Assembly (NCBI RefSeq): GCF_001832885.1
Contig: NZ_MKIQ01000027.1
Span: forward strand, 248,001-312,000
Reading direction: 5' to 3'
DNA: 64,000 bases
Source of the DNA: Floricoccus penangensis
GTDB taxonomy: Bacteria; Bacillota; Bacilli; Lactobacillales; Streptococcaceae
The notes beneath the pieces were generated by a model, which did no database searches, had not been told where the DNA came from, and was given only the letters and a program-made list of their open reading frames with translations. Every line of letters starts with the position of its first letter. Within the stretch, counting starts at the first letter, position 1. Positions 28,010 through 37,210 of the stretch are shown here, piece after piece. The translations under genes and the position numbers were made by a program.

Positions 28010-29842
28010 ATGTCTAATATAAATATTAATGAATTAAAAGAGCGTCAGAAGAAGATTCGTAACTTCTCAATCATTGCGCATATTGACCATGGTAAATCGA
28101 CTTTGGCTGACCGTATTTTGGAGCAAACTCAAACAGTTTCAAAGCGTGAAATGCAAAACCAATTGCTTGATTCAATGGATTTGGAACGTGAGCGTGGAAT
28201 AACAATTAAGTTGAATGCTATTGAACTTAATTACACTGCAAAAGATGGTGAAACGTACATTTTCCACCTTATAGACACACCAGGGCACGTTGACTTTACT
28301 TATGAAGTATCGCGTTCTCTTGCTGCCTGTGAAGGTGCAGTTCTTGTTGTAGATGCTGCACAAGGGATTGAAGCTCAAACGATGGCTAATGTTTATTTAG
28401 CCTTAGATAATGATCTTGAAATTTTGCCAGTAATTAACAAGATTGACCTACCAGCTGCTGATCCAGAACGTGTACGTACTGAGATTGAAGATGTAATCGG
28501 TCTTGATGCTAGTGATGCCGTTCTTGCTAGTGCAAAAGCAGGAATCGGAATTGAAGAGATTCTTGAGCAAATCGTTGAAAAAGTTCCTGCACCAGAAGGT
28601 GATGTTGAAGCACCTCTTAAGGCTTTGATTTTTGACTCTGTTTATGATGCTTATCGTGGAGTTATCCTTAATATCCGTGTCATGGATGGTGTTGTTAAAC
28701 CAGGAGATAAAATCCAAATGATGAGCAATGGAAAAACTTTTGATGTAACAGAAGTTGGAATTTTTACTCCTAAAGCAGTTGGACGCGATTATTTGATGGC
28801 TGGAGACGTTGGTTACGTCGCAGCTGCAATTAAGACAGTTGCTGACACTCGTGTAGGGGATACTGTAACTCTTGCTGATAACCCTGCTTCTGAGCCACTA
28901 GATGGATATAAGAAATTAAATCCAATGGTATTCTGTGGTCTTTATCCAATTGATAGCAATCGCTATAATGACCTTCGTGAAGCCCTTGAAAAACTTCAAT
29001 TAAACGATGCAAGTTTAACTTTTGAGCCTGAAACATCTCAAGCCCTTGGTTTTGGTTTCCGTTGTGGATTCTTGGGTCTTCTTCATATGGACGTTATCCA
29101 AGAACGTTTGGAGCGTGAATTTAACCTTGACCTTATCATGACAGCACCAAGTGTTATCTATAAAGTCAATACAACAGATGGGGAAAATATCATAGTTTCT
29201 AACCCTAGTGAATTCCCTGACCCAACTAAAATTGAAAACATTGAAGAACCATTCGTGAAGGCACAAATCATGGTACCGTCAGACTACGTCGGAGCCGTTA
29301 TGGACCTTGCTCAGCGTAAGCGTGGTGAGTTTGTAACAATGGATTATATTGACGACAACCGAGTTAACATAATCTATCAAATTCCACTATCAGAAATCGT
29401 TTATGATTTCTTCGATAAGCTAAAAAGTTCTACTAAAGGCTACGCAAGTTTTGACTACGAGATAAGCGAATACCGTCCAAGCCGCTTGGTTAAAATGGAT
29501 ATTCTATTGAATGGTGAGAAGGTTGATGCTCTGTCATTTATCGTGCATAAGGATTTTGCTTACGAGCGTGGAAAATTAATTGTAGAAAAACTGAAGAAAA
29601 TCATTCCTCGTCAACAATTTGAAGTGCCAATTCAAGCAGCAATCGGGCATAAAATTGTGGCAAGATCTGATATTAAAGCTCTACGTAAAAACGTACTTGC
29701 TAAGTGTTATGGTGGTGACGTATCACGTAAGAGAAAACTGCTTGAAAAACAAAAAGCAGGTAAGAAACGTATGAAATCAATCGGAAGTGTAGAAGTACCG
29801 CAAGAAGCCTTCTTGAGCGTACTTAGCATGGATGAAGAATAA
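28010..29842 (+). CDS. lepA: Elongation factor 4 (LepA)
   Basis: The 610-residue translational GTPase has G1 [11 protein letters not shown]2/G3 ERGITIK and [12 protein letters not shown], and G4 [11 protein letters not shown]. The LepA-specific C-terminal domain has the end region [27 protein letters not shown]4 back-translocates or rescues stalled ribosomes. An extended -10 TGGTATAAT (27968-27976) lies upstream and a GAGGAAA ribosome site is present. The length is typical and codon use is optimised. Confidence 0.97.
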   Translation: MSNININELKERQKKIRNFSIIAHIDHGKSTLADRILEQTQTVSKREMQNQLLDSMDLERERGITIKLNAIELNYTAKDGETYIFHLIDTPGHVDFTYEVSRSLAACEGAVLVVDAAQGIEAQTMANVYLALDNDLEILPVINKIDLPAADPERVRTEIEDVIGLDASDAVLASAKAGIGIEEILEQIVEKVPAPEGDVEAPLKALIFDSVYDAYRGVILNIRVMDGVVKPGDKIQMMSNGKTFDVTEVGIFTPKAVGRDYLMAGDVGYVAAAIKTVADTRVGDTVTLADNPASEPLDGYKKLNPMVFCGLYPIDSNRYNDLREALEKLQLNDASLTFEPETSQALGFGFRCGFLGLLHMDVIQERLEREFNLDLIMTAPSVIYKVNTTDGENIIVSNPSEFPDPTKIENIEEPFVKAQIMVPSDYVGAVMDLAQRKRGEFVTMDYIDDNRVNIIYQIPLSEIVYDFFDKLKSSTKGYASFDYEISEYRPSRLVKMDILLNGEKVDALSFIVHKDFAYERGKLIVEKLKKIIPRQQFEVPIQAAIGHKIVARSDIKALRKNVLAKCYGGDVSRKRKLLEKQKAGKKRMKSIGSVEVPQEAFLSVLSMDEE

Positions 29843-29845
29843 AAT

Positions 29846-29876
29846 AAAAAATCACTTTTTCGGAAGTGATTTTTTA
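29846..29876 (+). terminator. lepA terminator
   Basis: AAAATCACTT pairs with AAGTGATTTT around a TTTCGG loop, followed by T residues. Confidence 0.85.
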
Positions 29877-29908
29877 AAGAACTTATAAATAAATTGGAGA
29901 AGTGTATT

Positions 29909-30211
29909 ATGGAAAATTTTGAAGGATCTGATAACTGGCTTATTGGTTCATGGTATTGTAAAGAATGGGAAACTAGCTATAGGTTTTCTAAGAATGATGA
30001 TGAATGGATAATGACAGATGAGGACTTAGGGTTCAATAAAAATATAATTATCGAATCAGAAGATGAAAATCAAATAATATTTGCTTCGGTAAAGAATGGT
30101 ACCAGATATATTATTGAAAAGGTATCAAACAAAGAAATGAAATTTCAACAAGTTGCTAAAAAAGGTATGCTTGGCATGACAAATATTGCAACTTTCACAA
30201 AGAAAAAATAG
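29909..30211 (+). CDS. Hypothetical protein, about 100 residues
   Basis: The product (MENFEGSDNWLIGSWYCKEW to a KKK end) has no membrane segment and alternates short strands with charged residues, suggesting a small beta-rich fold. No family is recognised. GGAGAAG at 29895-29901 places the start at the ATG at 29909, not the TTG at 29894. It lies alone between the lepA terminator and a weak stem-loop at about 30217-30240. Confidence 0.55.
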   Translation: MENFEGSDNWLIGSWYCKEWETSYRFSKNDDEWIMTDEDLGFNKNIIIESEDENQIIFASVKNGTRYIIEKVSNKEMKFQQVAKKGMLGMTNIATFTKKK

Positions 30212-30280
30212 TCCCTTAAAAATAAGAGCTATTTTTTTGCGTTATAAAGTCTAATCAGTGTCTATTTTGAAAATTTATAT

Positions 30281-31036
30281 TTATGAAAGATGCACTCCTT
30301 TATCAACAAATATTACTTCTCCAATAATACCGCTTGAAAGAGGGCTAATTAGGAAGGCACAGGCATTTCCAACCTCTTCAATGGTAACACCGACCTTGCT
30401 TGGTGTACGATCTTTTGAGACTTCAATTAGTTTTTGGTAGTCTTTTACACCAGAAACCGCTAGTGTTTTGATTGCACCAGCTGAAATTGCATTGACTCGA
30501 ATATTTTGGGGTGATAAATCAGCAGCTAGATAGCGTACACTTGCTTCTAAGGCAGCTTTTGCAATCCCCATCATATTATAATTTGGAACCGCTCGTTCAG
30601 CTCCTAAATAAGTTAGAGTTACAATTCCTGCATTATCATTTAAGATAGGCTGAGCAGCCTTAGAGACAGCAATTAGAGAGTAGGCAGATATATCTTGAGC
30701 AAGTGAAAATCCATCGCGGCTGATATCAACGACTGAACCTGCTAGATCCTCTTTATTTGCGTATGCAATGGCATGAACTAGTCCATCAATATTTCCGTAT
30801 TCTTCTTTGATTGTAGTAAAAGCAGTAGCTATGCTTTCATCTGAAGCCACATCACATTCTACTAAGAATGCTTCTGTTCCTAATAATTTTACAACTAATT
30901 TTTTCATTCGTTCATTTTGGTAGGTATAGATTACTTGAGCTCCTTGGTCCATAAGTGCCTTGGCACAACCCCAAGCAATACTCTTTTTGTTGGCTACACC
31001 CATAACTACTATTTTTTTTCCATCTAAGAATCCCAT
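30281..31036 (-). CDS. fabI: Enoyl-[acyl-carrier-protein] reductase (NADH) FabI
   Basis: The 251-residue short-chain dehydrogenase-like enzyme has the FabI opening FLDGKKIVVMGVANKKSIAWG, the catalytic Tyr/Lys pattern YLGAERAVPNYNMMGIAKAALE, and the KTLAVSGVKDY substrate loop. It reduces trans-2-enoyl-ACP in the last step of each elongation cycle and is the triclosan target. Streptococci use FabK instead, inside the fab cluster. Here FabI is divergent from it, as in Lactococcus and Enterococcus. I use the ATG at 31036 with AGGAG before it. The longer frame upstream has no ribosome site. Confidence 0.94.
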   Translation of the reverse strand: MGFLDGKKIVVMGVANKKSIAWGCAKALMDQGAQVIYTYQNERMKKLVVKLLGTEAFLVECDVASDESIATAFTTIKEEYGNIDGLVHAIAYANKEDLAGSVVDISRDGFSLAQDISAYSLIAVSKAAQPILNDNAGIVTLTYLGAERAVPNYNMMGIAKAALEASVRYLAADLSPQNIRVNAISAGAIKTLAVSGVKDYQKLIEVSKDRTPSKVGVTIEEVGNACAFLISPLSSGIIGEVIFVDKGVHLS

Positions 31037-31076
31037 AAGATCTCCTAATTTCATTTTTAATTTTCTAAACATGAAT

Positions 31077-31106
31077 ATTATTAAATAAAATACTTTGATT
31101 GTCAAA
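31077..31106 (-). promoter_or_regulatory. fabI promoter with an overlapping FabT box
   Basis: On the minus strand TTGACA (31100-31105), a 17-bp spacer and AATAAT (31077-31082) form a strong promoter. The palindrome TTTGATTGTCAAA (31094-31106) overlaps the -35. It has the form of known FabT sites (TTTGAnTnTCAAA) in streptococci and lactococci. FabT bound to long-chain acyl-ACP would repress it. Confidence 0.8.
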
Positions 31107-31117
31107 TTAAATTTTGC

Positions 31118-31146
31118 TTGATTTTTTTTTTAATCTATGATATTTT
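31118..31146 (+). promoter_or_regulatory. Promoter of the FabZ-like gene
   Basis: TTGATT (31118-31123), a 17-bp spacer and TGATATTTT (31138-31146, extended -10) drive the gene starting at 31176. It is divergent from, and 12 bp clear of, the FabT box at the fabI promoter. Confidence 0.5.
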
Positions 31147-31175
31147 TGTATTCATAAAATTAAGGAGGACATTTT

Positions 31176-31610
31176 GTGAATGAAATATTAACCAGAAAAG
31201 ATATTTTAGATACAATTCCAAATAGATATCCCATTTTGTATATTGATAGTGTAATGTCAATAGATGCTGGTAAAAAAATTGTTGCAAGAAAGAACGTAAG
31301 CAACAACGAGGATTTTTTCAAAAATTCTTTTGAAGATGCTTTTATGCCAGGTCTTTTGATAGTTGAAACACTTGCACAAGCAGGTTCAATATTAATATTG
31401 AAATCACCTGAGTTTTTGGGTAAGACTGCATATATTGGTGGTTTTAACAAAGTTGAATTTATTGACCAAGTAAGACCAAATGATATTATGGATTTACATT
31501 TTGAAATAATAAAAATAAAAGGTAGTGTTGGTACTGCAAATGCCTGGGCTACAGTGAATGGTGAAAATAAAGTAACATGTCAATTTACATTTATTGTCGG
31601 AGACAAATAA
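31176..31610 (+). CDS. FabZ-like hot-dog protein lacking the catalytic histidine
   Basis: The 144-residue product is a paralogue of the FabZ at 36.8 kb: NRYPILYIDSV against [25 protein letters not shown] against [14 protein letters not shown], and LGKTAYIGGFNKVEF near the end. The active-site block [14 protein letters not shown] reads FFKNSFEDAFMPG here, so the catalytic His is Ser51 and one residue is missing. Glu64 is kept. FabZ needs His and Glu for dehydration, so I infer it is not a normal dehydratase. Its place beside fabI recalls FabN (FabZ1) of Enterococcus. GTG start with AAGGAGGA at 31162-31169. Confidence 0.8.
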   Translation: MNEILTRKDILDTIPNRYPILYIDSVMSIDAGKKIVARKNVSNNEDFFKNSFEDAFMPGLLIVETLAQAGSILILKSPEFLGKTAYIGGFNKVEFIDQVRPNDIMDLHFEIIKIKGSVGTANAWATVNGENKVTCQFTFIVGDK

Positions 31611-31617
31611 ATTTTAC

Positions 31618-31658
31618 TTGCATTTTTTTTATAAATAATTTATAGTTTGATTATCAAA
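31618..31658 (+). promoter_or_regulatory. fabT-operon promoter with FabT box
   Basis: TTGCAT (31618-31623), a 17-bp spacer and TATAGT (31641-31646) form the promoter. TTTGATTATCAAA (31646-31658) is a perfect FabT palindrome at the -10/start region, so FabT should autoregulate the whole cluster. Confidence 0.85.
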
Positions 31659-31691
31659 GTAATTTGAATAAAAATTATGAAGGATAAAAAA

Positions 31692-32129
31692 ATGTCACCT
31701 GAATTAAAACAAATAAATGAACTACTAGTTATCGTTTATAACGATATTATTGATTTAGAAGAGAAACAGCTCAAGGCTGAGAACTTCAGTGATTTATCAA
31801 TAAAAGAAATTCATACTATCGATAAGATAGGTATGTATAAAAAGAAAACAGCAACTGATGTTGCAAAAGAACTTTCGGTAACCTTAGGAACACTCACTAC
31901 GGCGATTGATAAGCTCGTTAAAAAAGGATACGTTGAAAGATTAAGAAGTGAGGATGACAAGCGAGTTGTAAAACTTGGTTTAACCAAAAAAGGTCGTCTT
32001 GTCTATCGTGCCCATGAATCATTTCACTATAAAATGATAAATCAAGTGATTGAAGGCATGAGTGATGATGAAGTTTCAGCCCTAACAAGTGGCTTAAAAA
32101 ATCTTCATTCATTCTTAATCAAGGAGTAA
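31692..32129 (+). CDS. fabT: Fatty-acid synthesis repressor FabT (MarR family)
   Basis: The 145-residue winged-helix regulator has a recognition region (KKTATDVAKELSVTLGTLTTAIDKLVKKGYVER) and wing SEDDKRVVKLGLTKKG typical of MarR proteins. FabT, with acyl-ACP as corepressor, shuts down type II fatty-acid synthesis when exogenous fatty acids are available. It is the first gene of the cluster and has its palindrome in its own promoter. AAGGAT at 31680-31685 points to the ATG at 31692, not the one at 31677, which has no ribosome site. Confidence 0.93.
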   Translation: MSPELKQINELLVIVYNDIIDLEEKQLKAENFSDLSIKEIHTIDKIGMYKKKTATDVAKELSVTLGTLTTAIDKLVKKGYVERLRSEDDKRVVKLGLTKKGRLVYRAHESFHYKMINQVIEGMSDDEVSALTSGLKNLHSFLIKE

Positions 32130-32132
32130 ATA

Positions 32133-33101
32133 ATGGGACAATTTGCAAAAATAATTGCAACTGCATCCTACACGCCTGACAATGTTGTAACCAATGATGA
32201 CCTTAGCCAAATACTTGATACAAATGATGAGTGGATATATTCACGAACAGGTATTAAGGAGCGACATATTTCAACAGGACAAGATACATCTGATTTGTGT
32301 ATTGAAGTAGCTAAAAAATTGTTGGATGAATCAGGCTATGATGCAAGTGATATAGATTTTATAATCGTTGCAAGCATGACTCCAGATTATCAGAGTCCAT
32401 CGACTGCTTGTATTGTCCAAGGTGCTATTGAAGCAAAAAATGCCTGGGCAATTGATGTCTCAGCAGCATGTTCTGGTTTCGTATATGCCTTAACAGTTGC
32501 TGAGAAAATGATTGGTGGCAGTAATAAAAGAGGCATGGTCATTGCAGGAGACGTGATGTCAAAGGCAGTTGATTGGTCAGATCGCTCGACAGCAGTTCTC
32601 TTTGGAGACGGTGCTGGAGGCGTCATACTGGAATCTAGTCAAAAACAGCACATCCTTTCAAGTAATCTTTATGCTCAGGGAAAAAAAGCAAATTGCTTAC
32701 AGTCAGGTAAATCACCTGTCACTAATCCTTGGATTAAAAGTGATTCATTAAGTAAAGAAAATTCCTTTGAAAAGCTATCAATGAATGGAAGACAAATTTT
32801 TTCATTTGTAGTAGGTAATGTAAGCAAAACAATAAAAGATTATTCAGAGCAAATAGATTACTATTTGTTACACCAAGCAAATGCTAGGATTTTAGATCAA
32901 GTTTCCAAGAAAATTGGACAACCTAGAGAAAAATTCTTACAAAATATTGAAAAATACGGCAATACATCAAGTGCATCAGTAGCAATCTTGTTGGATGAAG
33001 CCATTAAAAATGAAATTTTAACCCTCGGAAGTGGCCAACAAATTCTTTTATCAGCTTTTGGTGGAGGACTGACTTGGGGAAACATACTTATAAAATTATA
33101 G
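32133..33101 (+). CDS. fabH: 3-oxoacyl-[ACP] synthase III FabH
   Basis: The 322-residue initiating condensing enzyme joins acetyl-CoA with malonyl-ACP. The catalytic triad is visible: Cys in AACSGF, His in LLHQANARI, Asn in GNTSSAS. The N-terminal DEWIYSRTGIKERHI segment is typical. It starts 3 bp after fabT with GGAGTAA before the ATG. In L. lactis FabH has the same position behind fabT. Confidence 0.95.
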   Translation: MGQFAKIIATASYTPDNVVTNDDLSQILDTNDEWIYSRTGIKERHISTGQDTSDLCIEVAKKLLDESGYDASDIDFIIVASMTPDYQSPSTACIVQGAIEAKNAWAIDVSAACSGFVYALTVAEKMIGGSNKRGMVIAGDVMSKAVDWSDRSTAVLFGDGAGGVILESSQKQHILSSNLYAQGKKANCLQSGKSPVTNPWIKSDSLSKENSFEKLSMNGRQIFSFVVGNVSKTIKDYSEQIDYYLLHQANARILDQVSKKIGQPREKFLQNIEKYGNTSSASVAILLDEAIKNEILTLGSGQQILLSAFGGGLTWGNILIKL

Positions 33102-33122
33102 AAATAAATAGGAGAAACTATT

Positions 33123-33347
33123 ATGACATTCGAAAAAATTCAAGAAATTATTGCTGAAGAACTAGATAAAAATACTGAAGATATTACGCTTCAAACTAAC
33201 TTTACTAAAGATTTAGATGCGGACTCTTTGGATATTTTCCAAGTAATTAATGAGATTGAAGATGAATTTGATATTGAAATTGATACAACTGAACCTATCA
33301 ATACTGTTGAAGATTTAGTTGTTTACGTTGATAAGGCAATTAAGTAA
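33123..33347 (+). CDS. acpP: Acyl carrier protein
   Basis: The 74-residue acidic helical protein has the phosphopantetheine attachment Ser in DADSLD, preceded by TNFTKDL and followed by the usual [12 protein letters not shown]. It carries growing acyl chains. It sits between fabH and fabD, where streptococci would have fabK next, but here fabD follows after 5 bp. Confidence 0.95.
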   Translation: MTFEKIQEIIAEELDKNTEDITLQTNFTKDLDADSLDIFQVINEIEDEFDIEIDTTEPINTVEDLVVYVDKAIK

Positions 33348-33352
33348 ATGCT

Positions 33353-34273
33353 ATGAAAACAGCATTTCTATTTAGTGGACAGGGTTCGCAATATGCTGGT
33401 ATGGGACTTGATCTCTATCAAAATGAATCTGAGTTCAGAAAAGTATTCGATCAGGCCAGTGATATTCTTGGCTATGATTTAAAAGAAATAGTTTTTACCG
33501 AAAATGACCTTTTAAATGAAACTGAATATACTCAACCTGCTGTATTTACCATTTCAAATGGTATATTAAGCATTTTAAGAAAGAACAAGATTGAGGCTGA
33601 CTATGTTGCAGGACTAAGTCTTGGGGAATATTCTGCTCTTGTGGCATCTGGTGCTATTGACTTTTCTAATGGTCTAATGCTTGTTAAAAAAAGAAGTAAC
33701 TTAATGTCTGCTGCCGTACCCAAAAACTTTGGGAAAATGGTAGCAGTTTTAAATACTCCAATTTCTATAATTGAACAGGCATGTGAACAAGTTGACGGAC
33801 CTGTTTCAGTAGCAAATTATAATACTCCCAAACAGATTGTGGTCGGAGGTAAAAGTGAAGCAGTTGATGAATTTGTTGCTATCTTAAAAGAAGATGGTTA
33901 TAAAAAGATAATTCCCTTGAACGTTAGTGGCCCCTTTCATACAAAAGTTTATGAGCCGGTATCAAGAGAACTTGCAAATATATTTTCCGAAATTAAATGG
34001 CAAGAAATGAGCACACCAATTATTGGTAACGTTCAAGCCAAAATTATGCAGAAAGATCAACTTGATGATTTACTTGCCAGACAGGTAATGTCTCCAGTTC
34101 GGTTCTATCAAACAATTGATGAAATGATAAATCTAGGAGTTGGACGCTTTGTTGAAATCGGACCTGGAAAGACTTTAACATCTTTTGTTAAAAAAATAGA
34201 TAAAAATCTTGAAACTTATAATATTGAGAATCTTAAATCTTTGCAAAATTTCTTAGATTCTTATGAGAGGTAG
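33353..34273 (+). CDS. fabD: Malonyl-CoA:ACP transacylase FabD
   Basis: The 306-residue product starts TAFLFSGQGSQYAGMG and has the nucleophile Ser in AGLSLGEYSAL and the catalytic His in GPFHTKVYEPV. It transfers malonyl units to ACP. Its ATG follows acpP by 5 bp. The stop at 34273 lies 7 bp before the chosen fabG start, within the tightly packed operon. Confidence 0.95.
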   Translation: MKTAFLFSGQGSQYAGMGLDLYQNESEFRKVFDQASDILGYDLKEIVFTENDLLNETEYTQPAVFTISNGILSILRKNKIEADYVAGLSLGEYSALVASGAIDFSNGLMLVKKRSNLMSAAVPKNFGKMVAVLNTPISIIEQACEQVDGPVSVANYNTPKQIVVGGKSEAVDEFVAILKEDGYKKIIPLNVSGPFHTKVYEPVSRELANIFSEIKWQEMSTPIIGNVQAKIMQKDQLDDLLARQVMSPVRFYQTIDEMINLGVGRFVEIGPGKTLTSFVKKIDKNLETYNIENLKSLQNFLDSYER

Positions 34274-34280
34274 AAATAAT

Positions 34281-35018
34281 ATGGATTTAAAAGATAAGAC
34301 AGTTCTTGTTACAGGAAGTAGTAGAGGGATTGGACTTGCAGTTGCTAAAAAATTTGCCCAAGAAGGAGCAAATATTATTTTAAATGGTCGTTCTGAAATC
34401 TCAGAAGATTTGATAAATGAAATAGCAGCTAATGGCGTTAAATGTATTACTGCTACAGGAGATATTTCATCTTACGAAGATGTAGAAAATATGCTTAAAA
34501 AAGTCGAAGAGCAGCTAGGCACTATTGATATTTTGATTAATAATGCGGGCATTACAAAAGATTCTCTTTTTCTACGGATGAAGGCTAGTGATTTTAATGA
34601 TGTAATCTCGACAAATCTGACGGGAACATTTAATGTAAGCCAACAAATATTTAAAAAAATGATGAAGCAGAGATATGGCGTCATCATTAACTTATCAAGT
34701 GTTTCGGCACAACTTGGTAATCTCGGTCAGGCAAATTATGCAGCAAGTAAGGCTGGTATTATTGGAATGTCTAAGAGCATGGCAAGAGAAGGCGCTAGTC
34801 GTAATGTTAGATCCAATACTATTGCACCAGGTTTCATTGAAACTGAAATGACAGATATTCTCTCAGATGATGTTAAGGAGCAAATAAAGGCAACAATTCC
34901 TCTGAATCGTTTTGGTAGTGTTGATGATGTTGCTGAACTTGCAGTATTCTTAGCCAAAAGTCCATATATTACAGGTCAAGTGATAAATGTTGACGGCGGA
35001 ATGGTTATGAACGGATAG
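34281..35018 (+). CDS. fabG: 3-oxoacyl-[ACP] reductase FabG
   Basis: The 245-residue short-chain dehydrogenase has the NADPH loop TGSSRGIG, NNAG at the fourth strand, the catalytic Ser in NLSSVSA, and YAASKAG (Tyr-x3-Lys). It reduces 3-oxoacyl-ACP. GAGAGG at 34264-34270, inside the end of fabD, indicates the ATG at 34281 (MDLKDK) as the start. An upstream in-frame ATG at 34263 would overlap fabD and has no ribosome site. Confidence 0.95.
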   Translation: MDLKDKTVLVTGSSRGIGLAVAKKFAQEGANIILNGRSEISEDLINEIAANGVKCITATGDISSYEDVENMLKKVEEQLGTIDILINNAGITKDSLFLRMKASDFNDVISTNLTGTFNVSQQIFKKMMKQRYGVIINLSSVSAQLGNLGQANYAASKAGIIGMSKSMAREGASRNVRSNTIAPGFIETEMTDILSDDVKEQIKATIPLNRFGSVDDVAELAVFLAKSPYITGQVINVDGGMVMNG

Positions 35019-35029
35019 AAAGGTATACA

Positions 35030-36268
35030 ATGCAAAGAGTTGTAGTTACAGGGTATGGCGTTGTATCGCCAATCGGAAATAATAAAGAAGACTTCCTTGA
35101 AAGTTTAAAAAAAGGAACAAATGGTATTGATAAAATTACTCGTTTTGATTCTACTAATACTGGTGTTAGCCTTGCTGGAGAGGTCAAAGACTTCCCGCTA
35201 GAAAAATACTTTACAAAAAAAGATGCCAAACGAATGGATTTATTTTCAATATATGGAATTCATGCCAGTCTTGATGCCCTTCAAATGGCAAATCTTGATA
35301 AAGAACTTGTTGACCAAGATCGCTTTGGTGTTATGGTTGGGTCAGGTATTGGAGGACTTCCAACAATTCAAGATCAGGTAAGTAGAATGAATGATAAAGG
35401 TGCAAGTCGTGTGTCACCATTATTTGTACCCATGTCCATTGTTAATATGGTTGCAGGAAATATTGCTTTACGAGTAGGAGCAAAAGGTATTTGTACCAGT
35501 ACGGTTACAGCATGTGCGTCAGGTACACATTCAATCGGTGAAGCTTATCGAAACATTAAGCATGGATATTCAGACGTAATATTAGCAGGCGGGGCTGAAT
35601 CTACAATCTGTGAAATTGGTATCGCAGGATTTGCATCACTTACGGCCTTAAGTAGACAAACTGACAAAGACAAAGGTTCAAGACCATTTGATAAGGAGCG
35701 TGATGGTTTCGTAATGGGTGAAGGTGCAGGGATTTTAGTTTTAGAATCTCTTGAACACGCACAAAAACGCGGAGCAAAAATAATTGCTGAAGTAGTAGGG
35801 TATGGTGCAAACTGTGATGCATATCATATGACTGCTCCAAATCCTGATGGGTCAGGTGCAGGTAAAGCCATTAAATTTGCGCTCAATGAAGCAGGGATTG
35901 AGCCAGAACAAGTTGATTATGTAAATGCACATGGAACTAGTACACCAGCTAATGATTCAAGTGAAGCAACAGCCATCCATTATGGTCTTGGTGAATATGG
36001 AAGCAAGGTTCCAGTTTCTTCTACAAAATCAATGACAGGTCATTTACTCGGTGCAGCAGGTGGTGTAGAGGCAGTCGTGCTTCTTGAAGCTTTAGAGCAC
36101 CAATTTCTTCCACCTAGTATAAATATTGAAAATATGGACCCAGAAATCGACTTAAATATTGTAAAAAATCAAAGCCAAAATGCCAGTGTTAGATATGCCT
36201 TGAGTAATTCACTTGGTTTTGGTGGTCATAATGCTGTAATTTTGATGAAGGGATGGGATGAAGAGTGA
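35030..36268 (+). CDS. fabF: 3-oxoacyl-[ACP] synthase II FabF
   Basis: The 412-residue elongating condensing enzyme has the active-site Cys in TACASGTHSIGEA, His in NAHGTSTPAND, and His in TGHLLGAAGG. In L. lactis a single FabF covers both FabB and FabF roles, which may also hold here as no second copy is in the window. AAAGG lies before the ATG. The stop overlaps accB (GTGA). Confidence 0.95.
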   Translation: MQRVVVTGYGVVSPIGNNKEDFLESLKKGTNGIDKITRFDSTNTGVSLAGEVKDFPLEKYFTKKDAKRMDLFSIYGIHASLDALQMANLDKELVDQDRFGVMVGSGIGGLPTIQDQVSRMNDKGASRVSPLFVPMSIVNMVAGNIALRVGAKGICTSTVTACASGTHSIGEAYRNIKHGYSDVILAGGAESTICEIGIAGFASLTALSRQTDKDKGSRPFDKERDGFVMGEGAGILVLESLEHAQKRGAKIIAEVVGYGANCDAYHMTAPNPDGSGAGKAIKFALNEAGIEPEQVDYVNAHGTSTPANDSSEATAIHYGLGEYGSKVPVSSTKSMTGHLLGAAGGVEAVVLLEALEHQFLPPSINIENMDPEIDLNIVKNQSQNASVRYALSNSLGFGGHNAVILMKGWDEE

Positions 36269-36768
36269 AGATAAAATCTATAAAAGACTTAATCGAACAA
36301 TTTGATCAAACTAGTCTAACAGAACTTCATTGGCAAGAAGGAGATTTTAATCTTCATCTGTCAAAACTAGATAATCCTCTTAACTTTTTACCTGTTAACC
36401 CTGAAAAAAGTAATTCTCTTTCAGGAAACAAAGGTGAAAATGTAGAGAATTTAACACAATCAGCTCAACAAGAGGTAGAAAAACCTCATCAGCTTGAAGA
36501 AAGTAAAAATGAAGAGTCTAAAGAAGATTTAGCAAGTATCACTTCACCATTGGTTGGAGTTGTTTATCTTCAAAAAACACCTGATACTCCAGTATTTAAG
36601 GAAATTGGAGATAGGGTGGAAGTTGGTGAAACGGTTTGTATTGTTGAAGCTATGAAGTTGATGAATGAAATCCAATCAGACATTTCAGGAATAATCACTG
36701 AAATTGCTGTTAAAAATGAAGAAGTAGTTGCCTTTAATCAGCCGCTATTTCGTGTTAAGAAAGGTTAG
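36265..36768 (+). CDS. accB: Acetyl-CoA carboxylase biotin carboxyl carrier protein
   Basis: The 167-residue product has an N-terminal helical segment, a Gln/Glu/Asn-rich flexible linker (about 45-90) and a C-terminal biotinyl domain with the lysine acceptor in EAMKLMNE. The lipoamide-like thumb ([18 protein letters not shown]) is present. GTG start overlapping the fabF stop by 4 bp indicates coupling. It would carry CO2 from AccC to AccAD, but accC in this window is interrupted. Confidence 0.94.
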   Translation: MKIKSIKDLIEQFDQTSLTELHWQEGDFNLHLSKLDNPLNFLPVNPEKSNSLSGNKGENVENLTQSAQQEVEKPHQLEESKNEESKEDLASITSPLVGVVYLQKTPDTPVFKEIGDRVEVGETVCIVEAMKLMNEIQSDISGIITEIAVKNEEVVAFNQPLFRVKKG

Positions 36769-36770
36769 AA

Positions 36771-37199
36771 ATGTCACTATTAACAATTCAAGAAATAAAA
36801 GAAATAATACCTCATCGCTATCCAATGCTTTTAATTGACCGTGTTGAAGAAATAGTTGGTCAAGAAAAAATTATAACTAAAAAGAATGTAACTATTAATG
36901 AACCTTTCTTCCAAGGACATTTCCCTCATGAACCAGTAATGCCTGGTGTTTTGATTATTGAATCAATAGCCCAAGCAGGCGCAGTTTTACTTCTATCAAT
37001 GGACCAATTTAAGGGGAAAACAGCCTATTTTGCTTCAATTGATAAAGCTAAGTTTCGTCAAAAGGTCACACCAGGGGATACATTGATTATTGAGGTTGAA
37101 CTTACAAAGCTTAAGGAAAATATTGGTGTTGGTAAGGGGATTGCTCGTGTTGATGGAAAGAAAGTTGCTGAGGCTGAATTAACTTTCGCAATTAACTAA
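36771..37199 (+). CDS. fabZ: 3-hydroxyacyl-[ACP] dehydratase FabZ
   Basis: The 142-residue hot-dog enzyme has all expected motifs: [12 protein letters not shown], the catalytic His50 in [14 protein letters not shown], and Glu64 in IIESIAQAG. It dehydrates 3-hydroxyacyl-ACP. It lies between accB and accC, the usual lactococcal and streptococcal order. It serves as the internal comparison showing that the paralogue at 31.2 kb has lost its His. Confidence 0.95.
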   Translation: MSLLTIQEIKEIIPHRYPMLLIDRVEEIVGQEKIITKKNVTINEPFFQGHFPHEPVMPGVLIIESIAQAGAVLLLSMDQFKGKTAYFASIDKAKFRQKVTPGDTLIIEVELTKLKENIGVGKGIARVDGKKVAEAELTFAIN

Positions 37200-37210
37200 G
37201 AGGTGTAGCT

